A stretch of DNA of 64,000 nt from an uncultured Glaciecola sp. (GTDB lineage Bacteria > Pseudomonadota > Gammaproteobacteria > Enterobacterales > Alteromonadaceae), in contig CAKZLI010000055.1 in assembly GCA_937125395.1 (NCBI GenBank), positions 124,001-188,000 of the forward strand, in the 5' to 3' direction. This document shows, in pieces, positions 24,745 to 33,282 of the stretch; the first letter of the stretch is position 1; the number at the start of each line of letters is the position of its first letter. Under the pieces are notes generated by a model, which did not search any database, had not been told where the DNA came from, and saw only the letters and a list, made by a program, of their open reading frames with translations. A program made the position numbers and the translations under genes.

Positions 24745-25011
24745 GTGACTGAAACCAAGCAAACAAGGTCTATTAGCATTGCTAATGGACCTTCTTTTTT
24801 AAGTACACCAAATAATACAATACTTGCTGATCTTGAAGCGCAAGGTATTGCTATCGAGTACCATTGCCGTGAAGGTTACTGCGGTGCATGTCGCTGCAAG
24901 TTACTCTCTGGTGAAGTAGATTACACTCTAGACCCCCTCGCTTTTATTGATGACGATGAGATCCTTCCTTGTTGCACTGTCGCACTCACCGATGTGGTAT
25001 TGACGATTTAG
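24745..25011 (+). CDS. yfaE: 2Fe-2S ferredoxin YfaE for NrdB cofactor maintenance
   Basis: This 88-residue plant-type ferredoxin has the ligand set CREGYCGACRC plus a distal Cys in LPCCTVA. YfaE reduces the NrdB diiron centre to rebuild the tyrosyl radical. Start codon is GTG, 30 bases after nrdB, and the operon order matches E. coli. A strong bidirectional terminator follows. Confidence 0.92.
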   Translation: MTETKQTRSISIANGPSFLSTPNNTILADLEAQGIAIEYHCREGYCGACRCKLLSGEVDYTLDPLAFIDDDEILPCCTVALTDVVLTI

Positions 25012-25157
25012 CTTACCATCATTCTTTATTTTCTTTTTTCTCTTTTTTCTTTAGCTTTCCCATTACCTTTATGGTGCTGGTAGTATTTACATACCTAAAT
25101 TTTTCCTTAAGAATTTCATGACCTATTAACAGGTCACGGATTCCCTAAGGGAAAAAA

Positions 25158-25200
25158 AATACCTGTAACGGTTAACTCAGAACCGACAGGTATTGATTTT
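25158..25200. terminator. Bidirectional terminator between yfaE and the VWA gene
   Basis: AATACCTGT pairs with ACAGGTATT, and inside it CGGTT pairs with AACCG. There is a T run on the plus-strand side and an A8 run on the other, so it can end both the nrd operon and the convergent VWA gene. Confidence 0.85.
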
Positions 25201-25225
25201 TCACTCTCTTGTAACCGAGCATTCA

Positions 25226-26404
25226 CTATGATTTTTTTAATAATCGTGCCATTGCATCACCTAAACTAGCCACCGTTAAGCTATACATCCGATCATTCAT
25301 TATTTGTTGAATGATTTGGATAGAGTGATGATAACGCCATACTTGCTCTGGCTGTGGGTTGAGCCACACGCTACTAGCAAAATGCTGTAACAACTGATTC
25401 ATCCAATATTCGCCAGTCTGCTCATTCCAATGCTCAACACTGCCACCTGCATAAGTAATTTCATAGGGTCCCATCGTTGCATCCCCCACAAATATACACT
25501 TGTAATCGCGACCGAACGTACGGATAACCTCATCAATGCTTACCGTATTAGCTCGCCGTGCGTTATCTTTCCATACACCTTCATAGATACAATTATGAAA
25601 ATAATAATATTCGAGATGTTTAAACTCAGTATGCACAGCACTAAACAATTCTTGGATCTGCTTAACATGGGCATCCATCGAACCGCCAACATCAAAAAAT
25701 ACTAATACTTTAACCGCATTATGACGTTCACGAGACATTTTAATATCTAATAAACCGGCGTTTTTAGCTGTCGCGCCTATGGTATCGTGAATATCGAGTT
25801 CTTCTGCTGCACCGGTGCGAGCAAATCGACGAAGTTTACGCAATGCCATTTGAATGTTACGTGAGGATAACGCTTCATCATCTGATAGATTTTTGTACTC
25901 GCGCTTATCCCAAACTTTGACCGCAGAGAAATTACGATTGCCATCTTGGCCAATACGTACACCTTCAGGATTATCACCATAAGCACCAAAGGGTGAGGTG
26001 CCGCCGGTGCCAATCCATTTACTGCCACCCTGGTGTCGTTTTTCCTGTTCTTTGAGACGTTCTTGCAAGGTTTCCATGAGCTTATCTAAACCGCCCATGG
26101 CTTTGAGCTGGGCTTTTTCTTCTGGCGATAAGCGCTTTTCTATTTCTTTGCGTAGCCACTCATTCGGAATCGATTGATCAAAAATATCAATCGCTTGCAC
26201 ACCTTTAAAATACTCAGCAAAGGCGCGATCAAATTTATCATATTGCAATTCATCTTTGACCAGTATCGTGCGCGCCAAAAAATAAAACGCATTGAGATCA
26301 CCAAACACTACTTCTTGCTTAAGTGCGCGGAGTAAATCTAACAACTCACGCAAGGTTGTTTTTACTTGGTACTTTTTTAAAGTGAGAAAAAACTCAATCA
26401 GCAT
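25226..26404 (-). CDS. VWA-domain protein of the MoxR/CoxE type
   Basis: This 392-residue protein has a helical N-terminal region and a C-terminal von Willebrand A domain whose metal-site motif reads FFDVGGSMD, a D-x-G-G-S form of the usual DxSxS, with a second part in FVGDATMGPYE. Such proteins are encoded directly downstream of MoxR AAA ATPases and act with them as chaperone-like metal-cofactor or complex-maturation systems. Here only 15 bases separate it from the C-terminal piece of the broken MoxR gene, so it was the second gene of that operon and has lost its native promoter to the island insertion. Confidence 0.88.
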   Translation of the reverse strand: MLIEFFLTLKKYQVKTTLRELLDLLRALKQEVVFGDLNAFYFLARTILVKDELQYDKFDRAFAEYFKGVQAIDIFDQSIPNEWLRKEIEKRLSPEEKAQLKAMGGLDKLMETLQERLKEQEKRHQGGSKWIGTGGTSPFGAYGDNPEGVRIGQDGNRNFSAVKVWDKREYKNLSDDEALSSRNIQMALRKLRRFARTGAAEELDIHDTIGATAKNAGLLDIKMSRERHNAVKVLVFFDVGGSMDAHVKQIQELFSAVHTEFKHLEYYYFHNCIYEGVWKDNARRANTVSIDEVIRTFGRDYKCIFVGDATMGPYEITYAGGSVEHWNEQTGEYWMNQLLQHFASSVWLNPQPEQVWRYHHSIQIIQQIMNDRMYSLTVASLGDAMARLLKKS

Positions 26405-26419
26405 AACCGCCCCACTCCA

Positions 26420-26872
26420 TTAACGGTCTTGGCGACGTGCCATAAACATGAGCTTTTCAAACAAATGAATGTCTTGTTCGTTTTTAACCAGTGCGCCATA
26501 TAACGGTGGTAAATCAGCTTTATGATCATCACCATGCAGCGTTGCAGGATCAATGTCCTCAGCCATCAATAGTTTTAGCCAATCAATCAGTTCAGACGTT
26601 GACGGTTTTTTCTTTAATCCGGGTAAATCTCTGATTGCAAAAAAACGCTTAAGCGCGGCGTCCAATAATTGCTTCTTCAAGTCAGGATGGTGCACATCAA
26701 CAATCGCCTGCATCTGCTCCGCAGTTGGAAATTGAATATAATGAAAAAAACAACGACGTAAAAATGCATCCGGCAGTTCTTTTTCGTTATTACTGGTAAT
26801 AATCACGATGGGACGCTGTACTGCGGTTACCCACTCTTGGGTTTCATACACATAGAACGTCATCTTGTCTAA
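26420..26872 (-). pseudogene. MoxR-family AAA ATPase, 3' (C-terminal) fragment split by the island
   Basis: From LDKMTFYVYETQEW to the end this is the C-terminal 150 residues of a MoxR ATPase, with sensor 1 ITSNNEKELPDAFLRRCFF and the lid domain. Its other half lies 23.8 kb away at 50688-51080. Bases upstream of 26872 are island sequence, which only by chance supplies an ATG (26884) in frame. If translated from there the product would lack the Walker motifs. Joining 51080-50688 to 26872-26420 gives one 281-codon frame with LLLELDKM across the joint, normal for the family. Confidence 0.93.
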
Positions 26873-26963
26873 AAATACCCCCATTTAAAACCATACTATT
26901 AAGTGCCAATTCATCATGATTATTCTGTTATCAGTTTTTTTTTACTTGACTATTTTTAAGCAT

Positions 26964-26996
26964 ACCCCTATTTTATATACTAATAGTATAAGGGGT
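26964..26996 (+). promoter_or_regulatory. Nested inverted repeat over the gmtY ribosome binding site
   Basis: A perfect palindrome TATACTA-A-TAGTATA (26976-26990) sits inside outer arms ACCCCT (26964-26969) and AGGGGT (26991-26996). The right outer arm is the likely Shine-Dalgarno of gmtY, four bases before its ATG. It could be an operator for autorepression, a recombinase binding site, or an RNA fold that hides the ribosome binding site. Confidence 0.5.
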
Positions 26997-27000
26997 TGAT

Positions 27001-28437
27001 ATGTACCTTTGCAGTGCAGCAGTCAAAGTCAAAGTCCGAATTGATAACCATAGTTCACTTATTCATATGAAAGCAGTGGCAGTAAATGGTTCTATTCTAA
27101 TGTCTCACCTCGACTATTTACTCCAGTGTAAACTAAATGGGAGGCGCAAAGGTTGGTTGGAGAAGTCTATTCAATCCATCAGGCTCTTGATTGATTACTC
27201 CTTTGTGAACAAGAATGTATTTAAAACTCCAGCTAAAATGTTTGAAGTGTTTTCTCAACGACTGTTTGATGGAACAATAGACAGTGAAGGTTATGATCCT
27301 ACAAACCTAAGGTGGGCTGCACGCTCTGAAAACTCAGCAAATGAAATAATTAGACACATTACTCAGTATTCAGATTGGTTATTTGAACAAAAAGATGGAA
27401 CTACGGAATTATTAAACCCTCAAAAAAATGCCACTTCAGCTGAACGCTTGATGAATCTAGCTGCTTATAACCACCGGATGAATCGCTCTTTTTTAAAGCA
27501 CACGTACACTGATAAGCACCGTAAAAATTCAACTCACAAAGCAAGAGTTGTTAGCTATAGAAATACAACCCCTACCTCTGCTGATTCCCAAAAGCCGTTT
27601 AATGAGGATAAGATCTGGGATTTGTTAGTTCATGGTTTCATTAAATCGGGGCAGCACAAAAATAGTCCAGTTTTACAAAAGTATAACTTAGCTAACTTAC
27701 TTATTACGATATTGATGCATTATGGTGGACTTAGGGTGTCAGAGGTTTTCCACATTTATGTGGATGATATCATTCCAAATGTAGGCTTGGAGCAAATTAG
27801 AGTTTACCATCCCACTGAAGGTTTGGCTCCACAGTGGTATAGAGACTCTTCTCGGAATCAACATTGCACAAGAAAACAATTCTTGCTTGAAAAGTACGGC
27901 TTACAAGATCGGTTGTCATCTAATGAAAAAAAATACCATGCTGGATGGAAAAATCCAGTAGTTTCAAATGTGGGTAAATATTTTCCGGTCTTTTTATTTG
28001 GCGATAATATTGAAAGTGTTTTTTTCAAACTTTTTAGGCTTTACGTAGAAAAACAACGAGTTCCTCCTTTGACAGGTAGAGAGCATCCTTTTTTGTTTAC
28101 TAACAGGAATGGTGACCCACTAAGTATTAAATCTTTTGTAAAAAAACACCAGGCAGCTGTTCAAAAGATTGGGTTGCTTCCTTACCTGGAGTTTGGAGGA
28201 TCTCCTCATAGCCACAGGCACTCCTATGGTCAGCGATTAGCTGATGCTAAAAAGATTTGTCCGGCTGTCGATGAATTTGTAATTAAAGGTGCAATGCATC
28301 ATAGCTCATTAGAAAGTCAGAAAACTTATACCGAGCCCCATATTAAGAAAATCGCAGAACAATTATCACAAGCAATTAATTTCCTAAGTGACAATAATAA
28401 GGCACGCACTGGTATAGAAATTTTACAAGGTAATTAG
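27001..28437 (+). CDS. gmtY: GmtY-like tyrosine recombinase (gamma-mobile-trio, first gene)
   Basis: This 478-residue protein has a C-terminal tyrosine recombinase domain with the full catalytic set visible: Arg245 in GGLRVSEV, His403-x-x-Arg406 in PHSHRHSYG, and the nucleophile Tyr443 in SQKTYTEP. It should cut and rejoin DNA to move the island. It is the first gene of a tight operon (one base before gmtZ), the order seen in gamma-mobile-trio systems such as VPA1270-1269-1268 of Vibrio parahaemolyticus. The N-terminal half (about 230 residues) should bind DNA. The GmtY name is from operon context and recombinase type; a Tn554 TnpA-like recombinase is the close alternative. Confidence 0.8.
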   Translation: MYLCSAAVKVKVRIDNHSSLIHMKAVAVNGSILMSHLDYLLQCKLNGRRKGWLEKSIQSIRLLIDYSFVNKNVFKTPAKMFEVFSQRLFDGTIDSEGYDPTNLRWAARSENSANEIIRHITQYSDWLFEQKDGTTELLNPQKNATSAERLMNLAAYNHRMNRSFLKHTYTDKHRKNSTHKARVVSYRNTTPTSADSQKPFNEDKIWDLLVHGFIKSGQHKNSPVLQKYNLANLLITILMHYGGLRVSEVFHIYVDDIIPNVGLEQIRVYHPTEGLAPQWYRDSSRNQHCTRKQFLLEKYGLQDRLSSNEKKYHAGWKNPVVSNVGKYFPVFLFGDNIESVFFKLFRLYVEKQRVPPLTGREHPFLFTNRNGDPLSIKSFVKKHQAAVQKIGLLPYLEFGGSPHSHRHSYGQRLADAKKICPAVDEFVIKGAMHHSSLESQKTYTEPHIKKIAEQLSQAINFLSDNNKARTGIEILQGN

Positions 28438-28438
28438 A

Positions 28439-31400
28439 ATGACTAGGCACATCGTTAGTAACCCTTACCAATCTTATGAAGAAGCAATGTCAGCGGCTAG
28501 AAGGCTAGGCTTTGTCAACGTTACACAATATAGAAGTGGTTATAAAAAAGATCCTCGTTTACCTTATAAGCCTTATGATAAGTATAAGAATGATTGGAAA
28601 GGCTGGAGAGCGTTTTTGATTGATGGACTTCCTAGAGGAACAAAATACGATTCGTATGATGATGCCAAGAAGGCAGCTCAAGCTCTTAGATGTGAAACTG
28701 CTATACAATATGGACAAAAATATAAATCAGATCCTCTCTTACCATCAGATCCAGCCAAGTGGTATGGTGAAAAGTGGGAAGGATGGGAAGTATTTTTAAA
28801 CAAAGAGCGCTACGGTTCCTATGAAGACGCTGAAAAAGCAGTACAAGCACTTGGCATAGAAAAAACAACTGATTATAAAAAAAGGTTTAATGAAGACCCT
28901 ATGCTACCTGCGCACCCTGATAGAAGATATAAAGGGAAAGGTTGGACTGATTGGTATACGTTTTTTGGAACTAACAGAAAAGATTTGTATAAAACATATG
29001 CTGAAGCAGCTATTGCTGTTAAAAAGCTGAATGTAAAAAATGTAAAAGAGTATGAGAAGGCTTACAAACAAGATCCTAGATTAACTCGTATTCCAGACCG
29101 TAAATACAGAAATAAAGGTTGGATTGACTGGAATCACTTCTTACGGGGGGTATATAACACAGTTGAAGAGGCTAAAAAAGCAGCGCATCTTCTAGATATC
29201 AAACACAGAAAAGATTATAAGTCCAAAAGGAAAAAAGATCCTTTTTTACCATTTAATCCAGCATTTACATATCGAGATAAAGGTTGGATTTCTTGGGATG
29301 ACTTTTTATCATTGTCTTATTTTAGTTATGCCGAAGCTGTCGATTTTATTAGTTCACTGCCGAAAATATTAAAGACTCCGCATGACTATGTTGCCCTGTG
29401 CACACAAGAAAAAAGGCTTCCTAGATTATATAAAACTTTTTATAGTGAATATTACGACTGGCCTAGTTTTATTGGGCTAGTATATCTAGATCCTCTTGAT
29501 TCCATTAAGTTATTACGTGAAAAAGGAAAGCATGTAACATGCATTGATGATTACATTCACTTGCACTTGCTATACCGTTCACTTCCTGAAGATCCCATTA
29601 CTTTTTATGGCTTTAGTAACTTTAATGAGTTCATGTCTTTTGATAAAGAAAAGTTGTGGGATATAAAAAAAATTAAGGAGTTTTGTCAAACTCATAAGAT
29701 CACAACGAGAAAAGAGTATGATGATGCAGCATCTAGCAGGCCATTTTTACCAACAAACCCAAAGACAGTGTCTCCAAACATCAGAATTGCTAGCCTATTG
29801 TATAAACAGTCTTATTTTTCAGTATTTAATGATGATAGACATGAAGCTTGGGTTGATGTTGCTGAAAAATGGGTTAATTCCGCCGGTTCTTATTCAACGA
29901 GAAGAGGTGTTGTAAAACGCTTTTTTGAGTATTTCAAAGACAAATTACCTTATCAACCTGAGATTTTATGCTTAAGTGATTCACAGCTGCTTGATTTCAG
30001 TAAGTTTGTTGATTCTTTACCAGAGTCACTTAAGAATGTTGCTACTGTTAATCATTTAGACTCTTTCTTTGATTATATAATTGAACAATTATGCTCACAT
30101 CATTGTGAAGAGACTGGAGAGGTGATAACTCTTGAAGGATATAGTAACCCTCTTGATAAGAAAAAATTAAGGCTTGATTTTTCAGCTACTGTACGACATG
30201 CAGAAACGACAAAACCCGCCCTTCCGTTTCGGTATATTGAACGTGCCAGACACGCCATAATATCATCTAATCAAGAACGTTTTACCCTTCGTGACATCTA
30301 CCATCGATTAAAAAATAAAACTAATTTTTTTGACTCTGTAGGTGAGTGGTTCGTGGTAGATGAAAGCCTTATAGATGAGAAAGATCCAGACTGTGTATGG
30401 AGAGAGTCAAATGGCATATATGAATTATGGTCCCCAGTTAGGATCGTAGCTATTTATACGCAATTATTTATGCCCTTTAGGGGGTCGCAAATATGCTGGT
30501 TAGATAGCGGCGAAGCTGATGCCAAAATACTTGTTGAAGATAATGGGAATTTCAGGTGGGTAGATAATACCTTACTCGCAGCATTCCGCGTTCCTAAAAA
30601 GTATCACCAAGGGTTTTTAAAGCCAGGGTCGGACTTTAGTGTTACTTGTCATGTAAATACTAACAAAACAGCATCGAATGCATTTGAGGGATACGATATT
30701 CCTTGGATAGACGCAAGAATCACTCCTTTACTAGTTAAGCTACGAAACTGGCAAATTAAGTATAATCCATTGAACAAGCCGACGGAATGGAGTAAAGGTG
30801 TTAAGATTGAAAACCAACGTACACTTAATAAGTATGGCTATAAAGGCAAGACATGCTTTCTTTTTCGAGATCCTACAGCACAAAAAGGGCTTCCTCTAAC
30901 CCAGTCAAAATTAAGTTCTGGATTTGCGGGAATTCTGTATCTGATACAAGATGAAGACTTGCCCCTGGTAGTTCCAAAAAAGGGAAAGATAGACACTAAT
31001 TCACTGAGTAACTTGCAACCATTGTTTACTCTTCACTCTATGCGGGTTTCGCTAATAACAGCGTTCATAAGAGATGCAAAAATTGCACCTGAAATTGTTC
31101 AGAAGCTTGTAGGGCATTCCTCAATAGTAATGACAATTTACTACACAAAAGTAACTGCGGAAGAAATTAAAGACGCTTTAAAAGATGCAGAGTCGTTAAT
31201 AATAAAAAATCAATCAAATAGAGTTGAACAGTTAATTCGGCAAAGAAAAATGGAACAAGCCAAAAGTGAAATAATTAACTGCAACGGTGAAATTGCATCT
31301 AGAGACATAGATATACCAGCTGCGGCCTATAGTATAATGGATTATGGAATTTGTCCTAATGGTCGAACTAAATGCTCATTAGGTGGTGAACCGGTTACCC

Positions 31401-32227
31401 CTAAAGGAGCTCAGTTCCACCCCGTCCCTTCGGGATATTTGGGTTCAAGTAATTGTTTACGTTGCCGCTTCTTCTATACAGGCCCTGCATTTTTAGGTGG
31501 TCTTCAAATGATCACAAATGAGATTTCATTAGAGTGTAAAGCTGCATCTAAAAACATAGACGAATTACGAAAAAAGATCGATGTATTAGAAGATAAGCAA
31601 TACCAGCAAGAAAGAAACAAACAGCCATTTTTTAATTCTCATGAACTTGCACTTGCAGAAGCACACTACGAACAAGAGGTAACAAGATTCGACTCCCTTG
31701 TATGTGATCTCATAGTGGCAATAAGGCTATCCATGAACTCCGTAGATATAATTAATGCTAAAATAGAAAATGGTAATGAATTATCTGGACATAGTTTAAT
31801 AACACACGAACAATGTGGAGATGTTTCATTGAGTTTCCCCGAAGTTAGCGACTTTCTTCATGTTGATATGATATGTCAATCAGCGAGTTACCATCAATCA
31901 GCTAGGCCAGAGAAAGCAAATCTTTCTCGCTCTCAATTATTAGATTTATTTGCAACAAAAAATGGCATTTCTCCAGGCTTATTCACATTAACTGAGCAAC
32001 AACAACTAGAAGTTGGAAACGAGATAACAAAAATGTTGCGTTCAAGGTTGGGGTCTTGGGATAAGGTAAGTGATTTGATGGACAAAAATGGAGTTATAAC
32101 GTTGGAGGATTTAGGGGTTGATATGAGTGAGGTAAAGGACGGGCTTAAACTTTTATTTAGTGGTAAAAGCCAGCAATTAATTTCCAACAAATCTCAGAAT
32201 ATTAAGTTGGAGAATGTTGATGTCTAA
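28439..32227 (+). CDS. gmtZ: GmtZ-like large recombinase with N-terminal repeats (VPA1269 family)
   Basis: This 1262-residue protein opens with about six repeats of 56-58 residues starting near residues 10, 66, 124, 181, 237 and 293, each with a Y-x-S/T-Y-E/D-A pattern and a closing GW-x-x-W/F-x-x-F/L. These resemble the phage-integrase repeat unit (INT_rpt). A divergent tyrosine recombinase domain follows, with Arg681 in PFRGSQICW, His866-x-x-Arg869 in LHSMRVSL and Tyr902 in MTIYYTKV. A cysteine-rich stretch around residues 974-1010 (CPNGRTKC, NCLRC) may bind zinc, and a coiled segment ends the protein. It is the second gene of the trio; gmtX overlaps it by 14 bases. Confidence 0.8.
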   Translation: MTRHIVSNPYQSYEEAMSAARRLGFVNVTQYRSGYKKDPRLPYKPYDKYKNDWKGWRAFLIDGLPRGTKYDSYDDAKKAAQALRCETAIQYGQKYKSDPLLPSDPAKWYGEKWEGWEVFLNKERYGSYEDAEKAVQALGIEKTTDYKKRFNEDPMLPAHPDRRYKGKGWTDWYTFFGTNRKDLYKTYAEAAIAVKKLNVKNVKEYEKAYKQDPRLTRIPDRKYRNKGWIDWNHFLRGVYNTVEEAKKAAHLLDIKHRKDYKSKRKKDPFLPFNPAFTYRDKGWISWDDFLSLSYFSYAEAVDFISSLPKILKTPHDYVALCTQEKRLPRLYKTFYSEYYDWPSFIGLVYLDPLDSIKLLREKGKHVTCIDDYIHLHLLYRSLPEDPITFYGFSNFNEFMSFDKEKLWDIKKIKEFCQTHKITTRKEYDDAASSRPFLPTNPKTVSPNIRIASLLYKQSYFSVFNDDRHEAWVDVAEKWVNSAGSYSTRRGVVKRFFEYFKDKLPYQPEILCLSDSQLLDFSKFVDSLPESLKNVATVNHLDSFFDYIIEQLCSHHCEETGEVITLEGYSNPLDKKKLRLDFSATVRHAETTKPALPFRYIERARHAIISSNQERFTLRDIYHRLKNKTNFFDSVGEWFVVDESLIDEKDPDCVWRESNGIYELWSPVRIVAIYTQLFMPFRGSQICWLDSGEADAKILVEDNGNFRWVDNTLLAAFRVPKKYHQGFLKPGSDFSVTCHVNTNKTASNAFEGYDIPWIDARITPLLVKLRNWQIKYNPLNKPTEWSKGVKIENQRTLNKYGYKGKTCFLFRDPTAQKGLPLTQSKLSSGFAGILYLIQDEDLPLVVPKKGKIDTNSLSNLQPLFTLHSMRVSLITAFIRDAKIAPEIVQKLVGHSSIVMTIYYTKVTAEEIKDALKDAESLIIKNQSNRVEQLIRQRKMEQAKSEIINCNGEIASRDIDIPAAAYSIMDYGICPNGRTKCSLGGEPVTPKGAQFHPVPSGYLGSSNCLRCRFFYTGPAFLGGLQMITNEISLECKAASKNIDELRKKIDVLEDKQYQQERNKQPFFNSHELALAEAHYEQEVTRFDSLVCDLIVAIRLSMNSVDIINAKIENGNELSGHSLITHEQCGDVSLSFPEVSDFLHVDMICQSASYHQSARPEKANLSRSQLLDLFATKNGISPGLFTLTEQQQLEVGNEITKMLRSRLGSWDKVSDLMDKNGVITLEDLGVDMSEVKDGLKLLFSGKSQQLISNKSQNIKLENVDV

Positions 32228-32840
32228 AAATGTTGAAGTCATATTTAATGAACTTTTGAATAGAGCTAAAAGCAAACGAGTAAAGAATAACCTAGAAATT
32301 TTAAAGTTAGCTTGTGATAGTCAAATTAAAAATAAGTCCAATGATTTCAGTATAGCCACAATAGGACGTATATCAGACAGCTTAGGAGGCATCAAAGCTC
32401 AGTCAATTAGAAATAAAACAGGCAGATTATATCAACAGTTAATCATTGCATATAACGCTGAAAACCCAACAGATGTTATTGATAAAAAACTCACAGAGCC
32501 GATGTCTTGGGTTGGTAGGATTGAAGATCCTGAATTGCGATATAAAATTTTGGATCTAATTGCTAGCGAAAAAAAACTTAAAAATGAATTAAACCAATTA
32601 AAGGCTATAACTGAAATTAAGGTAGATCTACGTTCAGAACGAGGTAAATCACCTATGCGAATAGAAAACAGTCTATCTGATGTTGAACTAAAAGCACTCA
32701 GTGACTTTATTTCCGATAATAAATTGGCCGACAATGGGTTTAAGATCGGTTCAAATGGAAGATTAGTTAATTCTATGGGTAAACCCATAACTAAACCTGG
32801 GTTTATAGATGCAATTCAAAAACTTTTAACTATTGATTAA
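32214..32840 (+). CDS. gmtX: GmtX-like protein (gamma-mobile-trio, third gene)
   Basis: This 208-residue basic protein has no membrane segment. The N-terminal 75 residues look like a DNA-binding helical region (IATIGRISDSLGGIKAQSI), followed by a coiled stretch rich in K, E and L (residues about 110-140). It overlaps gmtZ by 14 bases. In three-gene recombinase modules (Tn554 TnpC, GmtX) the third small protein is an accessory that binds element ends. The function here is inferred from position. Confidence 0.7.
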   Translation: MLMSKNVEVIFNELLNRAKSKRVKNNLEILKLACDSQIKNKSNDFSIATIGRISDSLGGIKAQSIRNKTGRLYQQLIIAYNAENPTDVIDKKLTEPMSWVGRIEDPELRYKILDLIASEKKLKNELNQLKAITEIKVDLRSERGKSPMRIENSLSDVELKALSDFISDNKLADNGFKIGSNGRLVNSMGKPITKPGFIDAIQKLLTID

Positions 32841-32844
32841 AACT

Positions 32845-33282
32845 ATGGCTAACGGTCAACAAAAAGCTCAGCAAACACTTGAAGCTTTTGAGCTGTGGGT
32901 TTCGACTCAAACCAATGACGATTTCCTTCAACTAATCTACAGAGGGCAGCTCAATCGAGGTGAGATAGCCAAGGCCATCGGTTGTGGAAAATCAGCTCTT
33001 AATCAGAACCCAGCGCTTAAAACAGCCCTTGGCAAATTGGAAGATAGGCTTCGCGAGGAAAGTGTGCTACCTCCCTTAACAATAAGGGCAAAAGAAGAAC
33101 CAGATAAACCCAAGCAATACGACAACACTACTCATAAAAAACACCTTGAGTCGAAAAGGCTATCGGCTATTGAAGCCGAGAATATCGAACTGAAAGCTAA
33201 AATTAAAGAGTTAGAGTCTAAGCTTGAGCGCTTTGGTGAGTTATCGGACACCCTTTATGAAATGGGGTTTATGCCTCGATGA
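32845..33282 (+). CDS. VPA1267-like accessory protein of the trio operon
   Basis: This roughly 145-residue protein has an N-terminal helical segment with an HTH-like stretch (NRGEIAKAIGCGKSALNQN), an acidic/proline middle, and a C-terminal coiled coil (IEAENIELKAKIKELESKLE). The open frame also has a TTG start four codons upstream (32833) that overlaps gmtX; ATG 32845 is chosen as more likely. It overlaps the helicase gene by four bases. The fourth position after the trio fits the VPA1267 family, a small protein of gamma-mobile-trio islands of unknown role. DNA binding is inference. Confidence 0.6.
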   Translation: MANGQQKAQQTLEAFELWVSTQTNDDFLQLIYRGQLNRGEIAKAIGCGKSALNQNPALKTALGKLEDRLREESVLPPLTIRAKEEPDKPKQYDNTTHKKHLESKRLSAIEAENIELKAKIKELESKLERFGELSDTLYEMGFMPR

